From Neokomagataea tanensis (lineage in GTDB: Bacteria; Pseudomonadota; Alphaproteobacteria; Acetobacterales; Acetobacteraceae): a DNA stretch of 64,000 bases. Positions 53,153 to 64,000 of this stretch are shown piece after piece. Numbering within the stretch: position 1 is the first letter of the stretch; every line of letters begins with the position of its first letter. A program made the position numbers and the translations under genes. The DNA is taken from the NCBI RefSeq assembly GCF_006542335.1, contig NZ_CP032485.1, positions 2,277,001-2,341,000 of the forward strand, read 5' to 3'. The notes beneath the pieces are model-generated. The model worked only from the letters and a program-made list of their open reading frames with translations. It did no database searches and was not told where the DNA came from.

Positions 53153-54288
53153 AACGTCACATAATTATTCAAAAAACCGGCAGCTTTGGTTGCCGAATAG
53201 GGCTTAGCGAAGCGCGACACCCCCATGCGGCGCCGTACTGATGCAGAATGCAACGCGTGATCACGCGCCATTCGGGCTAACATACCATCACGTAGGCCCC
53301 GGTCTGCAATGGTAACCTGTTCAATTGGCCACATTTGATGAATTGCTTCAAAAATTGCGCAACCTGGCAACACATACCGCGAACGGTCTGGCCCGACACA
53401 TGGGTGAGCGGCCAAACCCTGCGGCCCCAACTCTCGCAAAACTTGAATCGCTTCGCACATGGTTGAACCGGGCAGGGTGGCACCGTCTATCATTGCCCGA
53501 TTATAACGGGGAAGGGCCAAAGCTACACCCGCCAATGTTGTCACTGTCCCTGACGTACCAATCAGGCGCGTCCGTCCCTGCATTACCTCTCGGTATATAC
53601 AGTGGACTGATTCAAACGGAGCTAATTGTTCACAAACATGAGACACCATTTCATCATACGATGAACCGTGGCCTCTGCCGAAGGTCTCTTCTAACGAAAT
53701 AACACCGATCGGTATGCTCGTGGTCCCGATAAGCGTGTGCTCGGAACGCTTTTGATCTAAACGAACCCACGCAATTTCCGTAGAACCGCCACCAATATCA
53801 AACAGGACCCCGCGTTCGGCCTCTTGCGCAGCGGGACAATGGTTGAAAAGTCCTGAGCAGCTTTCAACGGCAAGTTCGGCTTCTTCACGTGGGCTTATGA
53901 TATCAATCTTCAGACCAGTCTCACGGAAAACGCGCGAAAGAAAATCTTTACCATTTCCTGCACGGCGACATGCTTCCGTCGCTACAGCGCGTATTTCGGT
54001 AAGTGGCCATTGGTGAAGCCGCTCTGCACAGATACGCAGGGCCTCAATAGTCCTATTCATGGCGTCGTCAGCTAGGCGACCACTGACTTTCAAGCCTTCA
54101 CCCAAGCCAACGCAACGATTAAAACTGTCTACCACCCGAAAACCAGAGCTGGTACGTGCAGCAATCATTAAGCGGCAATTATTGGTGCCTAAGTCTATCG
54201 CGGCAAAGAACGGACCAGACGGGCGACTAGGCACAGCGCGTAATTGTGCATCCCCCATCATCTCCATTCCCCGTTCCTGCGCAGACAT
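53149..54288 (-). CDS. Exopolyphosphatase / pppGpp phosphatase family protein
   Basis: 379 aa from ATG 54288, chosen for GGGAG eight bases upstream; the open frame begins at 54381. Motifs of the ASKHA fold are AAIDLGTNNCRLMIA, LFDIGGGSTEIAWV and GTSGTVTTLAGV. It degrades polyphosphate or pppGpp. It is coupled to rlmE, an arrangement common in Alphaproteobacteria. Confidence 0.92.
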   Translation of the reverse strand: MSAQERGMEMMGDAQLRAVPSRPSGPFFAAIDLGTNNCRLMIAARTSSGFRVVDSFNRCVGLGEGLKVSGRLADDAMNRTIEALRICAERLHQWPLTEIRAVATEACRRAGNGKDFLSRVFRETGLKIDIISPREEAELAVESCSGLFNHCPAAQEAERGVLFDIGGGSTEIAWVRLDQKRSEHTLIGTTSIPIGVISLEETFGRGHGSSYDEMVSHVCEQLAPFESVHCIYREVMQGRTRLIGTSGTVTTLAGVALALPRYNRAMIDGATLPGSTMCEAIQVLRELGPQGLAAHPCVGPDRSRYVLPGCAIFEAIHQMWPIEQVTIADRGLRDGMLARMARDHALHSASVRRRMGVSRFAKPYSATKAAGFLNNYVTL

Positions 54289-54440
54289 CACGTTGACTCC
54301 CAACAAAACCCTTATGGTTATTAATAATTCTACATGACGCCTAATCGCGCTTTGCTGCAAGGGGTGATTATTTTTTATCAAAAAAAATGAAAAAGCCCTT
54401 GCATGATTTAAATGGCACAGCTAGAAGCCAGATCACCGCT

Positions 54441-56160
<1,720 letters not shown>

Positions 56161-56217
56161 TCGTTAGAGAGGCTTCTTCCTCTCGCCATTCCGCCGGAAA
56201 CCGGGTAGGGGGTCAAC

Positions 56218-57534
56218 ATGACCCCTGCAGCCCGCCTTTCTGGCGCGATTGATCTGCTTTGTGCGATCCAGAACGCCCCCCGCCGTCCTGCAGATGCGAC
56301 GGCAAACGCTTTTTTCCGCGAACGCCGTTATATCGGTGGCGGCGACCGACGCGCTATTTCAACTATCGTATGGGACGTGCTGCGCAGCTGGCGCCGTTTA
56401 CACTGGCATTTCTCAGACCTGACTGGCGCTATCTCACCTCGCTTACTTAGTGCTGCTAGCCTCATATTTCGTGGGGAAAGCATGGATCAGGTCCGCCTGA
56501 TCTTTAGCGGCGATCGTTATGCGCCATCACCGCTGACATCCCGTGAAGATATTGCGCTTAAAAAACTTGAAGGCCGCAGCCTTTCAAACGCTAAGCAACC
56601 TCGAGCAGTGCGCCTTGAATACCCGGACTGGATTGAGCCAGTCCTGGCCGAAACATTTGGCAATAGGCTCGAAGCAGAGATGGAAGCGCTTTTAGAAGCG
56701 CCAACACTCGATCTGCGCGTCAACCTTCTCAAAGGGACACGTGACAGCGCAATTGCCGCACTACGCAAAGAATCGCTGCCAGCAGAAGCCACAGAGCTCT
56801 CCCCATGGGGAATGCGCTTGGATGGCAGACAGCCCGTAACAGCCGCGCAAGCGTTCCGTGATGGTCTGGTTGAGATCCAAGATGAAGGTTCCCAACTCGT
56901 CGTGCTCGCGGCGGATGCCAAATCTGAACATCGCGTGCTTGATTATTGTGCTGGCGCTGGCGGAAAAACACTCGCCCTTGCCATGACGATGGAAAATCGT
57001 GGCCATATCGTTGCTTGCGACGTGCACGAAAAACGACTTGAAGGTGCCGTAAAGCGATTGCGTAGAGCAGGCGTCCACAATGTGGAACGTCATCTCCTTA
57101 CCAGTGGCGATAAATGGGCAAAGCGCCGTGCAGGTAGCTTTGATCGCGTTCTGGTTGACGCCCCTTGTTCCGGCACAGGCACATGGAGACGCAACCCGGA
57201 TGCGCGCTTGCGCCTGACCAAGACTGATATCGAAGAGCTTTTGGTCAAACAGGCCGAAATTCTGGATCGGGCGGCAAGCCTCGTTAAGCCGGGCGGTCGC
57301 ATGATCTATGCGACCTGTTCGCTTCTTGCCCAAGAAAATGGTAACCAGATTGCTGCTTTTCTAAAGCGCCGATCGGATTACCGTTTGCTGTCGGGCGATG
57401 AAATGCCGTCAACCTTGCCAGAAAAACTCCGTGAACGCGGATCATTCGCTTTGACACCAAAGCAAGATGGCACTGATGGCTTCTTTGCCTGCGTTATGGA
57501 ACGCGCGGTTGAGAAGAAAGACGACGCCACATAA
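56218..57534 (+). CDS. rsmB: 16S rRNA (cytosine-C5)-methyltransferase RsmB
   Basis: Methylates C967 of 16S rRNA. 438 aa. An N-terminal NusB-like RNA-binding domain (about 1-140) is followed by the methyltransferase: VLDYCAGAGGKTLALA, LVDAPCSGTGTWRRNP and the catalytic Cys in YATCSLL. Its last 41 bases overlap the converging GNAT gene. A short hairpin GAGAGG / CCTCTC lies at 56167-56184 between guaB and this gene. Confidence 0.94.
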   Translation: MTPAARLSGAIDLLCAIQNAPRRPADATANAFFRERRYIGGGDRRAISTIVWDVLRSWRRLHWHFSDLTGAISPRLLSAASLIFRGESMDQVRLIFSGDRYAPSPLTSREDIALKKLEGRSLSNAKQPRAVRLEYPDWIEPVLAETFGNRLEAEMEALLEAPTLDLRVNLLKGTRDSAIAALRKESLPAEATELSPWGMRLDGRQPVTAAQAFRDGLVEIQDEGSQLVVLAADAKSEHRVLDYCAGAGGKTLALAMTMENRGHIVACDVHEKRLEGAVKRLRRAGVHNVERHLLTSGDKWAKRRAGSFDRVLVDAPCSGTGTWRRNPDARLRLTKTDIEELLVKQAEILDRAASLVKPGGRMIYATCSLLAQENGNQIAAFLKRRSDYRLLSGDEMPSTLPEKLRERGSFALTPKQDGTDGFFACVMERAVEKKDDAT

Positions 57535-57994
57535 TCAAAGCATCGACCATTCCAAGTTTGGGATGGTCGAAAGCCTCTGGCACACGCGCAAGCGTAGAAA
57601 ACCCTAGAGCGTGCCAAAGAGCTATCGCACGCTCGTTAGTACTCACAACAAAATTGAATTGCATGGCTCGGTAACCTAGACGCTCTGCCTCTTGCAACGC
57701 GAACTCTGCCATTGCTCGACCTGCGCCAAAACCGGGAGAGGCAACAAAACCAGCATTTGCGGTATGTGAGCCTCCGCCCTGCTGATTATCGCGTATATAA
57801 AACGTGCCAACAATTTGTTGATCAGCGGTCAAAGCGACATAAACGCGATGCAGAGGCTGCATCCAGTACGACAAAACCTGACGCTGCGACCAGTGGCGGG
57901 GCAAAGCGTATGTTTCACCGCTTCGCATAACAGGCGCTAAGCAACGCCAGATTTCATCACGGTCAAAACTACGGGCAGGTCGTATAGTAAGCAT
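57494..57994 (-). CDS. GNAT family N-acetyltransferase
   Basis: 166 aa from ATG 57994 (MLTIRPARSFDRDEI); the open frame runs to 58060 but adds a non-family N-terminus. Acetyl-CoA-binding motif A reads VASPGFGAGRAMAEFALQEA and motif B NERAIALWHALGF. The substrate is unknown. The 3' end overlaps rsmB by 41 bases on the other strand. Confidence 0.88.
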   Translation of the reverse strand: MLTIRPARSFDRDEIWRCLAPVMRSGETYALPRHWSQRQVLSYWMQPLHRVYVALTADQQIVGTFYIRDNQQGGGSHTANAGFVASPGFGAGRAMAEFALQEAERLGYRAMQFNFVVSTNERAIALWHALGFSTLARVPEAFDHPKLGMVDALIMWRRLSSQPRVP

Positions 57995-58101
57995 AATATT
58001 AAGATTAAAGGGATGTTTGAACATTAGGCAAGCACAGGGCAGTAAGCTATGCTTACCCAAAACGTGAACCTGCCATTTAACGCACGGATGTTGACCCCCT
58101 T

Positions 58102-59937
58102 ATGCCCCCTGATTTGCCCTACGATATATTTATCGGGATCGCTCTAACATTTGGTGCAGGCATTCTTGCTCAGTGGGCCGCTTGGAAGCTGCGTCTTCCT
58201 GCTATCGTATTATTATTCACCATTGGTTTGATTATTGGGCCAGGCCTAGGGCTCCTGCATCCATCTGAAAGTATGGGCTGGGTTTTCAGACCACTAGTAT
58301 CGCTTCTCGTGGCTATTGTTGTGTTTGAAGGCGGCATGGCCTTAGACATCCGGCAACTCAGAGATGCTGGAGATGGTGTTTCACGCCTCACTATGGTGGC
58401 GCTCCCCATCAACTGGATTTTGGGCTCACTAGCGGCGCGTTATGTAGCTCATCTCGAATGGGGCACATCACTGCTCTTCGGCGCAATTATCGTTGTGACC
58501 GGCCCGACAGTCATTTTACCACTCCTGCGCAGCGCCAAACTCAAACCGCGGTTAGCAGCTTTTCTTCGTTGGGAAGCTATTGTCAACGACCCTTTGGGAG
58601 CCATTTTAGCCGCAGTCGTGCTGCAACTGCTCATCCTGCATGTTGATGTTCATACGAGCGTTTTCTTCACGGACACATTACCAGACCTTTTAACGGCTAC
58701 AGGCCTCTCAGTCGTCGCGGGTATTGCGCCAGCGTATATGATCCGGACGCTATTTGTACGTGATCTCATGCCGGAGATTTTGAAAACACCAGCACTGCTA
58801 AGTGTGGCCCTTGTTCTTTTTTCTGCCTGCAACATGGAAATGGAAGGGGCAGGGCTTATTGCCGTCACCGTGTTTGGGATGGCCCTAACGAACTTGCATA
58901 TTCCCGGCTTGGCAGAATTACGCAGGACTAAAGAATCGCTTGTCGTTCTTGTAGTATCGGTACTTTTCATTCTTCTTACGGCTGATCTGCAAAGAGGCGC
59001 TTTAGCGCATCTCTCAATTCCCATCATGGCCCTGACATTAGTTGTGCTTTTTGTCGTAAGGCCAGTCGGAATCTTCTTAGCTACACTGGGCTCCGACATG
59101 ACATGGCGGGAGCGTGTATTCGTCGGTTGGATCGCTCCGCGTGGCATTGTCGCAGCAGCCGTAGCAGGTGCTGCAGGCATACGCCTGCACGATTCCGGCT
59201 ATCATTCAGCCGATTTGATCATGCCAGCAGTGTTTAGCGTTATTGCTGTAACCATGCTTTTACACGGCTTTTCACTCCGGCCACTGGCACGCGCCATGAA
59301 GCTTTCTTTCTCGAGTGAACCCGCCTTGGCCCTCGTAGGGGCAAGTTCTTGGTCCATTAATCTGGCGCTAACACTCAAAGAGCAGAACATTCCTGTACTG
59401 CTCGTCGATAGCCGGGCGAGTGCACTCATGCCAGCAGCACGGCAAAAGATATCTGTTTTGAGGGCCGAACTACTTTCACAACACGGCCAGGAAGCCCTTG
59501 AAGAGCGACCTGCCGATTATCTCATCAGCACGACGGCTGACGGTATCTATAACGGCATGATTTGCGGTCACCTCGCGCCCGCTCTAGGACGCGAGCGCGT
59601 TTTCCAGATTAGCCCGGGTGTTTCACGGCTTGACCTTTACCACGGCCTGTCACGCGATGCCCGAGGTAAAGTACTGGGAGAACCAGCATGGAATTTCACC
59701 CTGTTTGAAAGCCTCTTCGACCAAGGCTGGCGCTTTACAGCCCAGACATCGACCGAAGACACAAGCTCGACATTCGGTAAACGCGAAAATAGGCTCGATT
59801 TACTCTTTATCCGGCGGAAAACAGGCATTTTTATCCTTTCGGCTGAAGACCTTAACCCAGCGTCCCCAGTAGCTGGTGATATCCTGATTTCCATGGTCCC
59901 ACCAAAAGCACCTGAACCTAGTCCTGTAGAACAATAA
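58102..59937 (+). CDS. Cation:proton antiporter (CPA1 family) with C-terminal nucleotide-binding domain
   Basis: 611 aa. About 12 membrane helices in the first 400 residues, including the ion-site region VFEGGMALDI, VTGPTVILPLLRSAK and EAIVNDPLGAILA. A TrkA-N-like domain follows (about 410-530, LALVGASSWSINLALTL ... VLLVDSR). It exchanges Na+ or K+ for H+, which suits life in acid. The last 20 bases overlap the converging L,D-transpeptidase gene. Confidence 0.92.
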   Translation: MPPDLPYDIFIGIALTFGAGILAQWAAWKLRLPAIVLLFTIGLIIGPGLGLLHPSESMGWVFRPLVSLLVAIVVFEGGMALDIRQLRDAGDGVSRLTMVALPINWILGSLAARYVAHLEWGTSLLFGAIIVVTGPTVILPLLRSAKLKPRLAAFLRWEAIVNDPLGAILAAVVLQLLILHVDVHTSVFFTDTLPDLLTATGLSVVAGIAPAYMIRTLFVRDLMPEILKTPALLSVALVLFSACNMEMEGAGLIAVTVFGMALTNLHIPGLAELRRTKESLVVLVVSVLFILLTADLQRGALAHLSIPIMALTLVVLFVVRPVGIFLATLGSDMTWRERVFVGWIAPRGIVAAAVAGAAGIRLHDSGYHSADLIMPAVFSVIAVTMLLHGFSLRPLARAMKLSFSSEPALALVGASSWSINLALTLKEQNIPVLLVDSRASALMPAARQKISVLRAELLSQHGQEALEERPADYLISTTADGIYNGMICGHLAPALGRERVFQISPGVSRLDLYHGLSRDARGKVLGEPAWNFTLFESLFDQGWRFTAQTSTEDTSSTFGKRENRLDLLFIRRKTGIFILSAEDLNPASPVAGDILISMVPPKAPEPSPVEQ

Positions 59938-60427
59938 TTTCGCTCAACCCTTGCGCAAGAGCGGCACGCAAGTCCTGCTCTTGCAAGGCAATACAGCCTT
60001 CCGTGTAACCTTTAGAGGGCGGGAGATGTAAAAAAATGGCTGAGCCATTGCCCGGAACAACAGGGCTATCGTTCCATCCCAACACAACGCATATGTCGTA
60101 AGCATGGTCGGCGCGCCAAAGTTCCTCACACGAAGCTGGGTGCGGCAAGGTAACATGTTTGTTATAATCAGCATGACCAACATCATCACACCAACCATCA
60201 TTCGGCGCCAAAGGCTCCACAATCAGACCTGCACCCGAAACAGGTTTCTGGACGCGATCCGCACGATAGAAGACTTTTCTTAACGAAAGTGCGCCAATTG
60301 GTGTCGCCATATCTCCCTCGGCTTTATTTTGCCGCAATCCTGCGCCACCTATCAAAGCTCGCAAGTTCTGGTTCCCGAACCGGACAAAAGGTTCCCCATT
60401 TTGAAATATCAAATTTGCTTTAATCAT
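59918..60427 (-). CDS. L,D-transpeptidase (YkuD family)
   Basis: 169 aa from ATG 60427, with AAGGGAA eight or nine bases upstream. The catalytic motif has His134 (IFLHLPPSKG) and Cys145 (YTEGCIAL). Family members cross-link peptidoglycan or attach proteins to it. No signal peptide is evident, so the site of action is unclear; some short YkuD proteins of this branch are similar. Confidence 0.88.
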   Translation of the reverse strand: MIKANLIFQNGEPFVRFGNQNLRALIGGAGLRQNKAEGDMATPIGALSLRKVFYRADRVQKPVSGAGLIVEPLAPNDGWCDDVGHADYNKHVTLPHPASCEELWRADHAYDICVVLGWNDSPVVPGNGSAIFLHLPPSKGYTEGCIALQEQDLRAALAQGLSEIIVLQD

Positions 60428-60582
60428 CTGGATATTCCCTTTCTGAAGCAAAATTGCCATAGTCTAGGCACGAGGATGTGTCTTGACTCTTTTGTACAAG
60501 TGGCGCCACCGCATGACCGGCGATGGTGCAACTTTCGGACGGGACAGGATACCCGATCAAAACAGGACGAAGACAGGTTATC

Positions 60583-61308
60583 ATGACATCTTCCCGCCCC
60601 ATTCTCGTTATTGACGACGATGATACACTTCGCCGTCTGTTGACAGAACAGTTGAAACACGGTGGTGAGCTTGACCCCGTGGAAGCCGCAGATCTTAAAT
60701 CTGCCCGCGCATTGCTAGACGCCCCTGGCGCACGTTTTGATGCGATGCTGCTCGACATCACATTGCCAGATGGTGATGGACGCGACTTCTGCGCTGAATT
60801 ACGCCGCCAAGGCGTCACAATGCCCATCATCATGCTGACAGGCTCAGATGCTGAGAGTGACGTTGTCCGCGGTTTAGACGCCGGTGCGAATGATTACGTT
60901 GCAAAGCCGTTCCGCGTTGCAGAACTTTTGGCACGTTTGCGCGCACAACTCCGAATCTTTGAAAATAGCGAAGACGCAATTTTCGAAATTGGGCCTTATG
61001 CGTTTCGTCCTTCAGCAAAACTGCTCATTGAAACGGCACGCAACCGCCGTATTCGCTTGACTGAAAAAGAAGCAGCCATTCTGAAATATCTTTACAGGGC
61101 AGGGCAGCGGGCTGTTTCTCGCCAACTTCTGTTAAACGAAGTTTGGGGGTACAACGCAGCCGTGACTACACATACCCTCGAAACGCATATTTATCGTTTG
61201 CGTCAGAAGATCGAAATAAACCCAGCCAAAGCCTCCATTTTGCTTACTGAAAACGGTGGCTACCGCCTCGACCCCAACGCACGGGTTACCAGCGAAGGGG
61301 CCGCCTAA
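60583..61308 (+). CDS. Response regulator, OmpR/PhoB family
   Basis: 241 aa from ATG 60583, preceded by ACAGG. The receiver domain has the acidic patch 11-14, phospho-acceptor Asp58 (AMLLDITLPDGDG), Thr86 and Lys108 (YVAKPF). The C-terminal winged helix ends in THTLETHIYRLRQKIE ... LTENGGYRLDP. No histidine kinase gene is adjacent, so it is an orphan. Confidence 0.93.
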   Translation: MTSSRPILVIDDDDTLRRLLTEQLKHGGELDPVEAADLKSARALLDAPGARFDAMLLDITLPDGDGRDFCAELRRQGVTMPIIMLTGSDAESDVVRGLDAGANDYVAKPFRVAELLARLRAQLRIFENSEDAIFEIGPYAFRPSAKLLIETARNRRIRLTEKEAAILKYLYRAGQRAVSRQLLLNEVWGYNAAVTTHTLETHIYRLRQKIEINPAKASILLTENGGYRLDPNARVTSEGAA

Positions 61309-61317
61309 AGCCGGGCT

Positions 61318-62112
61318 TTAGATTGTAAAGTCCATCACGACTGGAACATGGTCGGATGGACTTTCCCAATCGCGCGAATCTTTCAATACACGAAATGCTT
61401 TTACATTCGGCAGTAAGTCCGGTGTTACCCAGATGTGGTCAAGACGTCGCCCGCGATTAGATTTTCTCCAATCCCGGTTGCGGTATGACCACCACGTATA
61501 CAGCTTCTCTGGCTCCGGTGTCACGTGACGCATAGCGTCAACAAAACCCGTCGCTAACCACGCATTCAGTGCCTCAACTTCCACCGGGGTGTGGCTAACT
61601 ATCTTCAAAAGCTGCTTGTGACTCCACACATCGTGCTCACAAGGTGCAATATTTAAATCGCCAACGAGAACTGTTTTCTCAGCAGCCTGCTGAGAGCACC
61701 ACTCGCGAGCTTCCTTCAAAAAAGAAAGCTTATGCGCAAATTTCTCATTTTCGTTGATATCAGGAATATCCCCGCCGGCGGGAACATAAAAATTATGAAC
61801 GAGCACTTTAGCGTGCGGAAGGGAAACCCACGCAGCAACGTGCCTACTATCCCCACGTCCACACCAATTAGGAACGTCCAATACCCGTTCTAATGGGTGC
61901 CGCGAAAGTATGGCAACCCCGTTGTAACCCTTCATGCCCCAGTACACTTGATGCTCCCATCCAAGCTCTTGGAGTTTGTCAGCGGGAAAAAGGGGGTCTG
62001 GTACTTTCGTTTCTTGAAGGCAGATAACGTCCGGGCGCTCGTCCAGCGTCAATTGCGCCAGTAAGGGCAGGCGCAGACGTAATGAATTGATATTCCAAGT
62101 AACCAAACGCAT
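61318..62112 (-). CDS. xthA: Exodeoxyribonuclease III
   Basis: 264 aa from ATG 62112 (MRLVTWNINSLRLRL). AP-endonuclease and 3' exonuclease for base excision repair. Motifs are Glu34 (CLQETKV), LVGDLNIAPCEHD and the C-terminal SDHVPV. The open frame starts earlier at 62178 but the extra residues are not family-like. Confidence 0.95.
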   Translation of the reverse strand: MRLVTWNINSLRLRLPLLAQLTLDERPDVICLQETKVPDPLFPADKLQELGWEHQVYWGMKGYNGVAILSRHPLERVLDVPNWCGRGDSRHVAAWVSLPHAKVLVHNFYVPAGGDIPDINENEKFAHKLSFLKEAREWCSQQAAEKTVLVGDLNIAPCEHDVWSHKQLLKIVSHTPVEVEALNAWLATGFVDAMRHVTPEPEKLYTWWSYRNRDWRKSNRGRRLDHIWVTPDLLPNVKAFRVLKDSRDWESPSDHVPVVMDFTI

Positions 62113-62202
62113 AAGCGCTATGACCTTTTTATAAGATTTAAGTGCATCAAAAGGCGGCGGCCCCTTGCGGAAACACAAACAATCCCCACACTAAGAAACA
62201 CT

Positions 62203-63228
62203 ATGACAGCACCGACCAGCCCATTTCTGACCTTCGATACGCATATTGATATCCCTTGGCCAGACCAAGCCGATATGATGGCTCTTCAAACGCCGCGCAA
62301 AGTGGATTACCACAAATCGCGCAAGGGTGGGCTAACGACCCTATGTCTCGCCGCGTATATTCCGCAAGGCCCAATCACTGAGGCCGGACACGCCGAGGCT
62401 TTTGAGCGCGCACGTGCAATGCTCACAAGCATTACCGAACTTGAAAAACGCTCCACTCCTGAAACCCCACTCTCCATTTGCCGTACAGCAGAAAGCATCA
62501 TCGAGGCCCGTAAAAGCAACGCTCTAGCCATCGTCCCAGTCATCGAAAACGGCTACGCTTTGGGAACTAACGTTGAAAATGTAGGGTTTTTCGCGCGAAA
62601 TTTCGGTATTCGCTACATTACGCTCACGCATAATGGGCATAATGCAATCGCTGACGCCGCCATCGCGCGAGAGGATCTGGGAGACACGGACAGCCGCCAC
62701 GGAGGCCTGTCATCACTCGGCCGCGAGATGATACAGGCAATGAATGATCACGGCGTTCTAATTGATGTCTCACACGCTGCACGCTCAACAATGATGCAAG
62801 CAGCTGAAGCTTCTTCAACGCCAATCGTGGCAAGCCATTCCTGTGCACGCGCTCTATGCGACCACCCGCGAAATCTAGACGATGAACAGTTACTGAAGCT
62901 GAGAGATACCGGCGGCGTGATACAGATTACTGCTATGGGTAGCTTTTTGCGCAAAGGTGGGGGAGGAACCCTTGAGGACCTCGTGAGCCACGTTCGATAC
63001 GTCGCAGATAAGATCGGGGTCAGCCACGTTGGCGTCTCGTCGGATTTCGACGGTGGCGGCGGGATTGAGGGCTGGAACGACGCGTCGCAAACCGCGCATG
63101 TGACTCATGCACTACAAAGAGCTGGCTTTCATGGCGATGAGCTAAACGCTGTATGGGGCGGCAACATGCTCCGCCTCTTACACACCGCTGAAACCAAAGC
63201 ACAATCTTTTGTGCCTCACGCTTCTTAA
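62203..63228 (+). CDS. Membrane dipeptidase family (M19) peptidase
   Basis: 341 aa zinc hydrolase with a TIM-barrel pattern. Metal ligands are His14-x-Asp16 (FDTHIDIP), the Glu in VPVIENGYALG, and His residues in LTHNGHNAIAD, LIDVSHA and VASHSCARALCDHPRN. DFDGGGGIEGW lies near the C-terminus. No signal peptide is seen, so it is probably cytoplasmic. Confidence 0.94.
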   Translation: MTAPTSPFLTFDTHIDIPWPDQADMMALQTPRKVDYHKSRKGGLTTLCLAAYIPQGPITEAGHAEAFERARAMLTSITELEKRSTPETPLSICRTAESIIEARKSNALAIVPVIENGYALGTNVENVGFFARNFGIRYITLTHNGHNAIADAAIAREDLGDTDSRHGGLSSLGREMIQAMNDHGVLIDVSHAARSTMMQAAEASSTPIVASHSCARALCDHPRNLDDEQLLKLRDTGGVIQITAMGSFLRKGGGGTLEDLVSHVRYVADKIGVSHVGVSSDFDGGGGIEGWNDASQTAHVTHALQRAGFHGDELNAVWGGNMLRLLHTAETKAQSFVPHAS

Positions 63229-63541
63229 GCGATAGTGACGTCGATGAAAATCGGCGTCTATTGCCACAAACGCGGGTACTTGTCCACGGGCGTTTCTACC
63301 AATATGCGCTTTTTGTGCTCTTTCCAGCTTTACGGCCAACTTAGAAGAGAACGAAAGCAAAACTCGTTTAATATCAATAGCTTATCTTTTATGCCTAAAA
63401 AATAGGCAATCTAAGAGCAAGTCTGGAAGATCAAGGGCTTCATGATTCTGTCATGCCTCCACCCACAGACTTGTCCACAGGAACAGTGGATGATTAAAAC
63501 GACGCCATGAATACCCGCCCGAAAGGTAAAATTCAGACCAA
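63229..63541. promoter_or_regulatory. Intergenic region upstream of uvrC
   Basis: No gene seen. An imperfect hairpin (GACGTCGAT / ATCGGCGTC, 63237-63258) may end the dipeptidase transcript. A hairpin TGCCTA-aaaaa-TAGGCA is at 63392-63408. Two DnaA-box-like words, TTGTCCACG (63280-63288) and TTGTCCACA (63471-63479), are present. A 12-codon open frame from ATG 63507 ends overlapping the uvrC start and may be chance. Confidence 0.4.
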
Positions 63542-64000
63542 ATGATAGAAAACACCCCCCTCGAAACGGCCGATACCCCTGTGGGAGTCGATGCTATACG
63601 CAATGCCCTCAAGACTATACCGCAGAACCCGGGCGTATACCGTATGTTGGGGAGTAAAGGTGAAGTCTTGTATGTGGGAAAAGCGCTAAACCTCAAAAAT
63701 CGCGTCACGTCCTATTTGCGCATACAGCAACTCCCTGAACGTTTGCGGCGGATGGTGTCCCTGACAAGCAGCATGGAGATTGTTATCACCAATAGCGAAG
63801 CTGATGCTTTACTGTTGGAAGCCAACTACATTAAGCGCATGAAACCGCGCTTCAATATCTTATTGCGCGATGACAAAAGCCTGCCATGGCTAGTACTGAC
63901 CGAAAGTCACGATTTTCCGCAAATTACAAAACAGCGCGGGAAACCCGTTAAGGGCGCCAGTTACTGGGGACCGTTCGCTTCGGCCTGGGCCGTTAACCAA
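63542..64000 (+). CDS. uvrC: Excinuclease ABC subunit C (partial, runs off the right edge)
   Basis: 153 codons of the N-terminus are present. The GIY-YIG nuclease domain begins near residue 24 ([11 protein letters not shown]) with [14 protein letters not shown], then [22 protein letters not shown], diagnostic of UvrC. It makes the 3' incision in nucleotide excision repair. The ribosome site is weak, so the start at 63542 is probable rather than certain. Confidence 0.95.
   Translation, partial: MIENTPLETADTPVGVDAIRNALKTIPQNPGVYRMLGSKGEVLYVGKALNLKNRVTSYLRIQQLPERLRRMVSLTSSMEIVITNSEADALLLEANYIKRMKPRFNILLRDDKSLPWLVLTESHDFPQITKQRGKPVKGASYWGPFASAWAVNQ

Noticed and set aside
57494..57534. Overlap of rsmB and the GNAT gene as a sign of a false gene
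   Set aside because: Both proteins have complete family motifs; a short convergent overlap is ordinary.

Overview
The window looks like chromosome of an acetic acid bacterium (Acetobacteraceae). It carries a periplasmic FAD/haem c dehydrogenase of the fructose/sorbitol/gluconate type with subunit order S-L-C, a nearly complete hopanoid cluster (hpnL, hpnA-E, shc, hpnG), and alphaproteobacterial housekeeping genes (pdxA-pdxJ, pyk, guaB, rlmE, a DUF3126 protein). No rRNA, CRISPR array or transposase was seen. Genes run off both ends: an M1 aminopeptidase at the left and uvrC at the right.

Layout. 1-6.3 kb: a secreted M1 aminopeptidase, then the three-gene dehydrogenase operon, all on the minus strand. 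6.64-26.3 kb: an accessory region made of two tandem integrative, mobilizable elements at the 3' end of a tRNA-Ser(GGA) gene. The last 23 bases of that tRNA occur three times as direct repeats (6638, 18102, 26293) and bound element A (about 11.5 kb, GC-richer) and element B (about 8.2 kb, strongly AT-rich). Each element has the same backbone: a tyrosine integrase, an HUH-type replication initiator, MobC, a relaxase with an N-terminal Tyr and an HxH motif, and at least one small serine recombinase. The two backbones are mirror images meeting at the middle att copy. Neither encodes a type IV secretion apparatus, so both would need a helper. Element A also carries a two-gene module resembling RexAB or Kiwa in layout (soluble 326 aa plus four-helix membrane protein) and a three-gene envelope module. 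Element B carries a membrane/coiled-coil protein and a pair of 86-bp inverted repeats, one lying inside its relaxase gene.

26.4-42.8 kb: trpF-pyrF-lapA, secB, a large glycosyltransferase split by a frameshift at a run of eight G, an M20 peptidase overlapping pdxA and pdxJ, envelope and sulfur-transfer genes, pyruvate kinase, and a prephenate dehydrogenase. 41.7-52.3 kb: the hopanoid cluster. Squalene is made by HpnC/D/E, cyclised by Shc, and the side chain is built with HpnG and HpnB. A Tat-signal aminotransferase interrupts the cluster on the other strand. 52.3-64 kb: rlmE, ppx/gppA, tRNA-Gln(CTG), guaB, rsmB, a GNAT acetyltransferase, a CPA1 antiporter, an L,D-transpeptidase, an orphan OmpR-type regulator, exonuclease III, an M19 dipeptidase and the start of uvrC.

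The most unusual items are the mirrored element pair with shared TTCTCCAA sites at every element end, the 37-12-37 inverted repeat in the element B relaxase, the putative abortive-infection pair in element A, and the poly-G frameshift in the glycosyltransferase.
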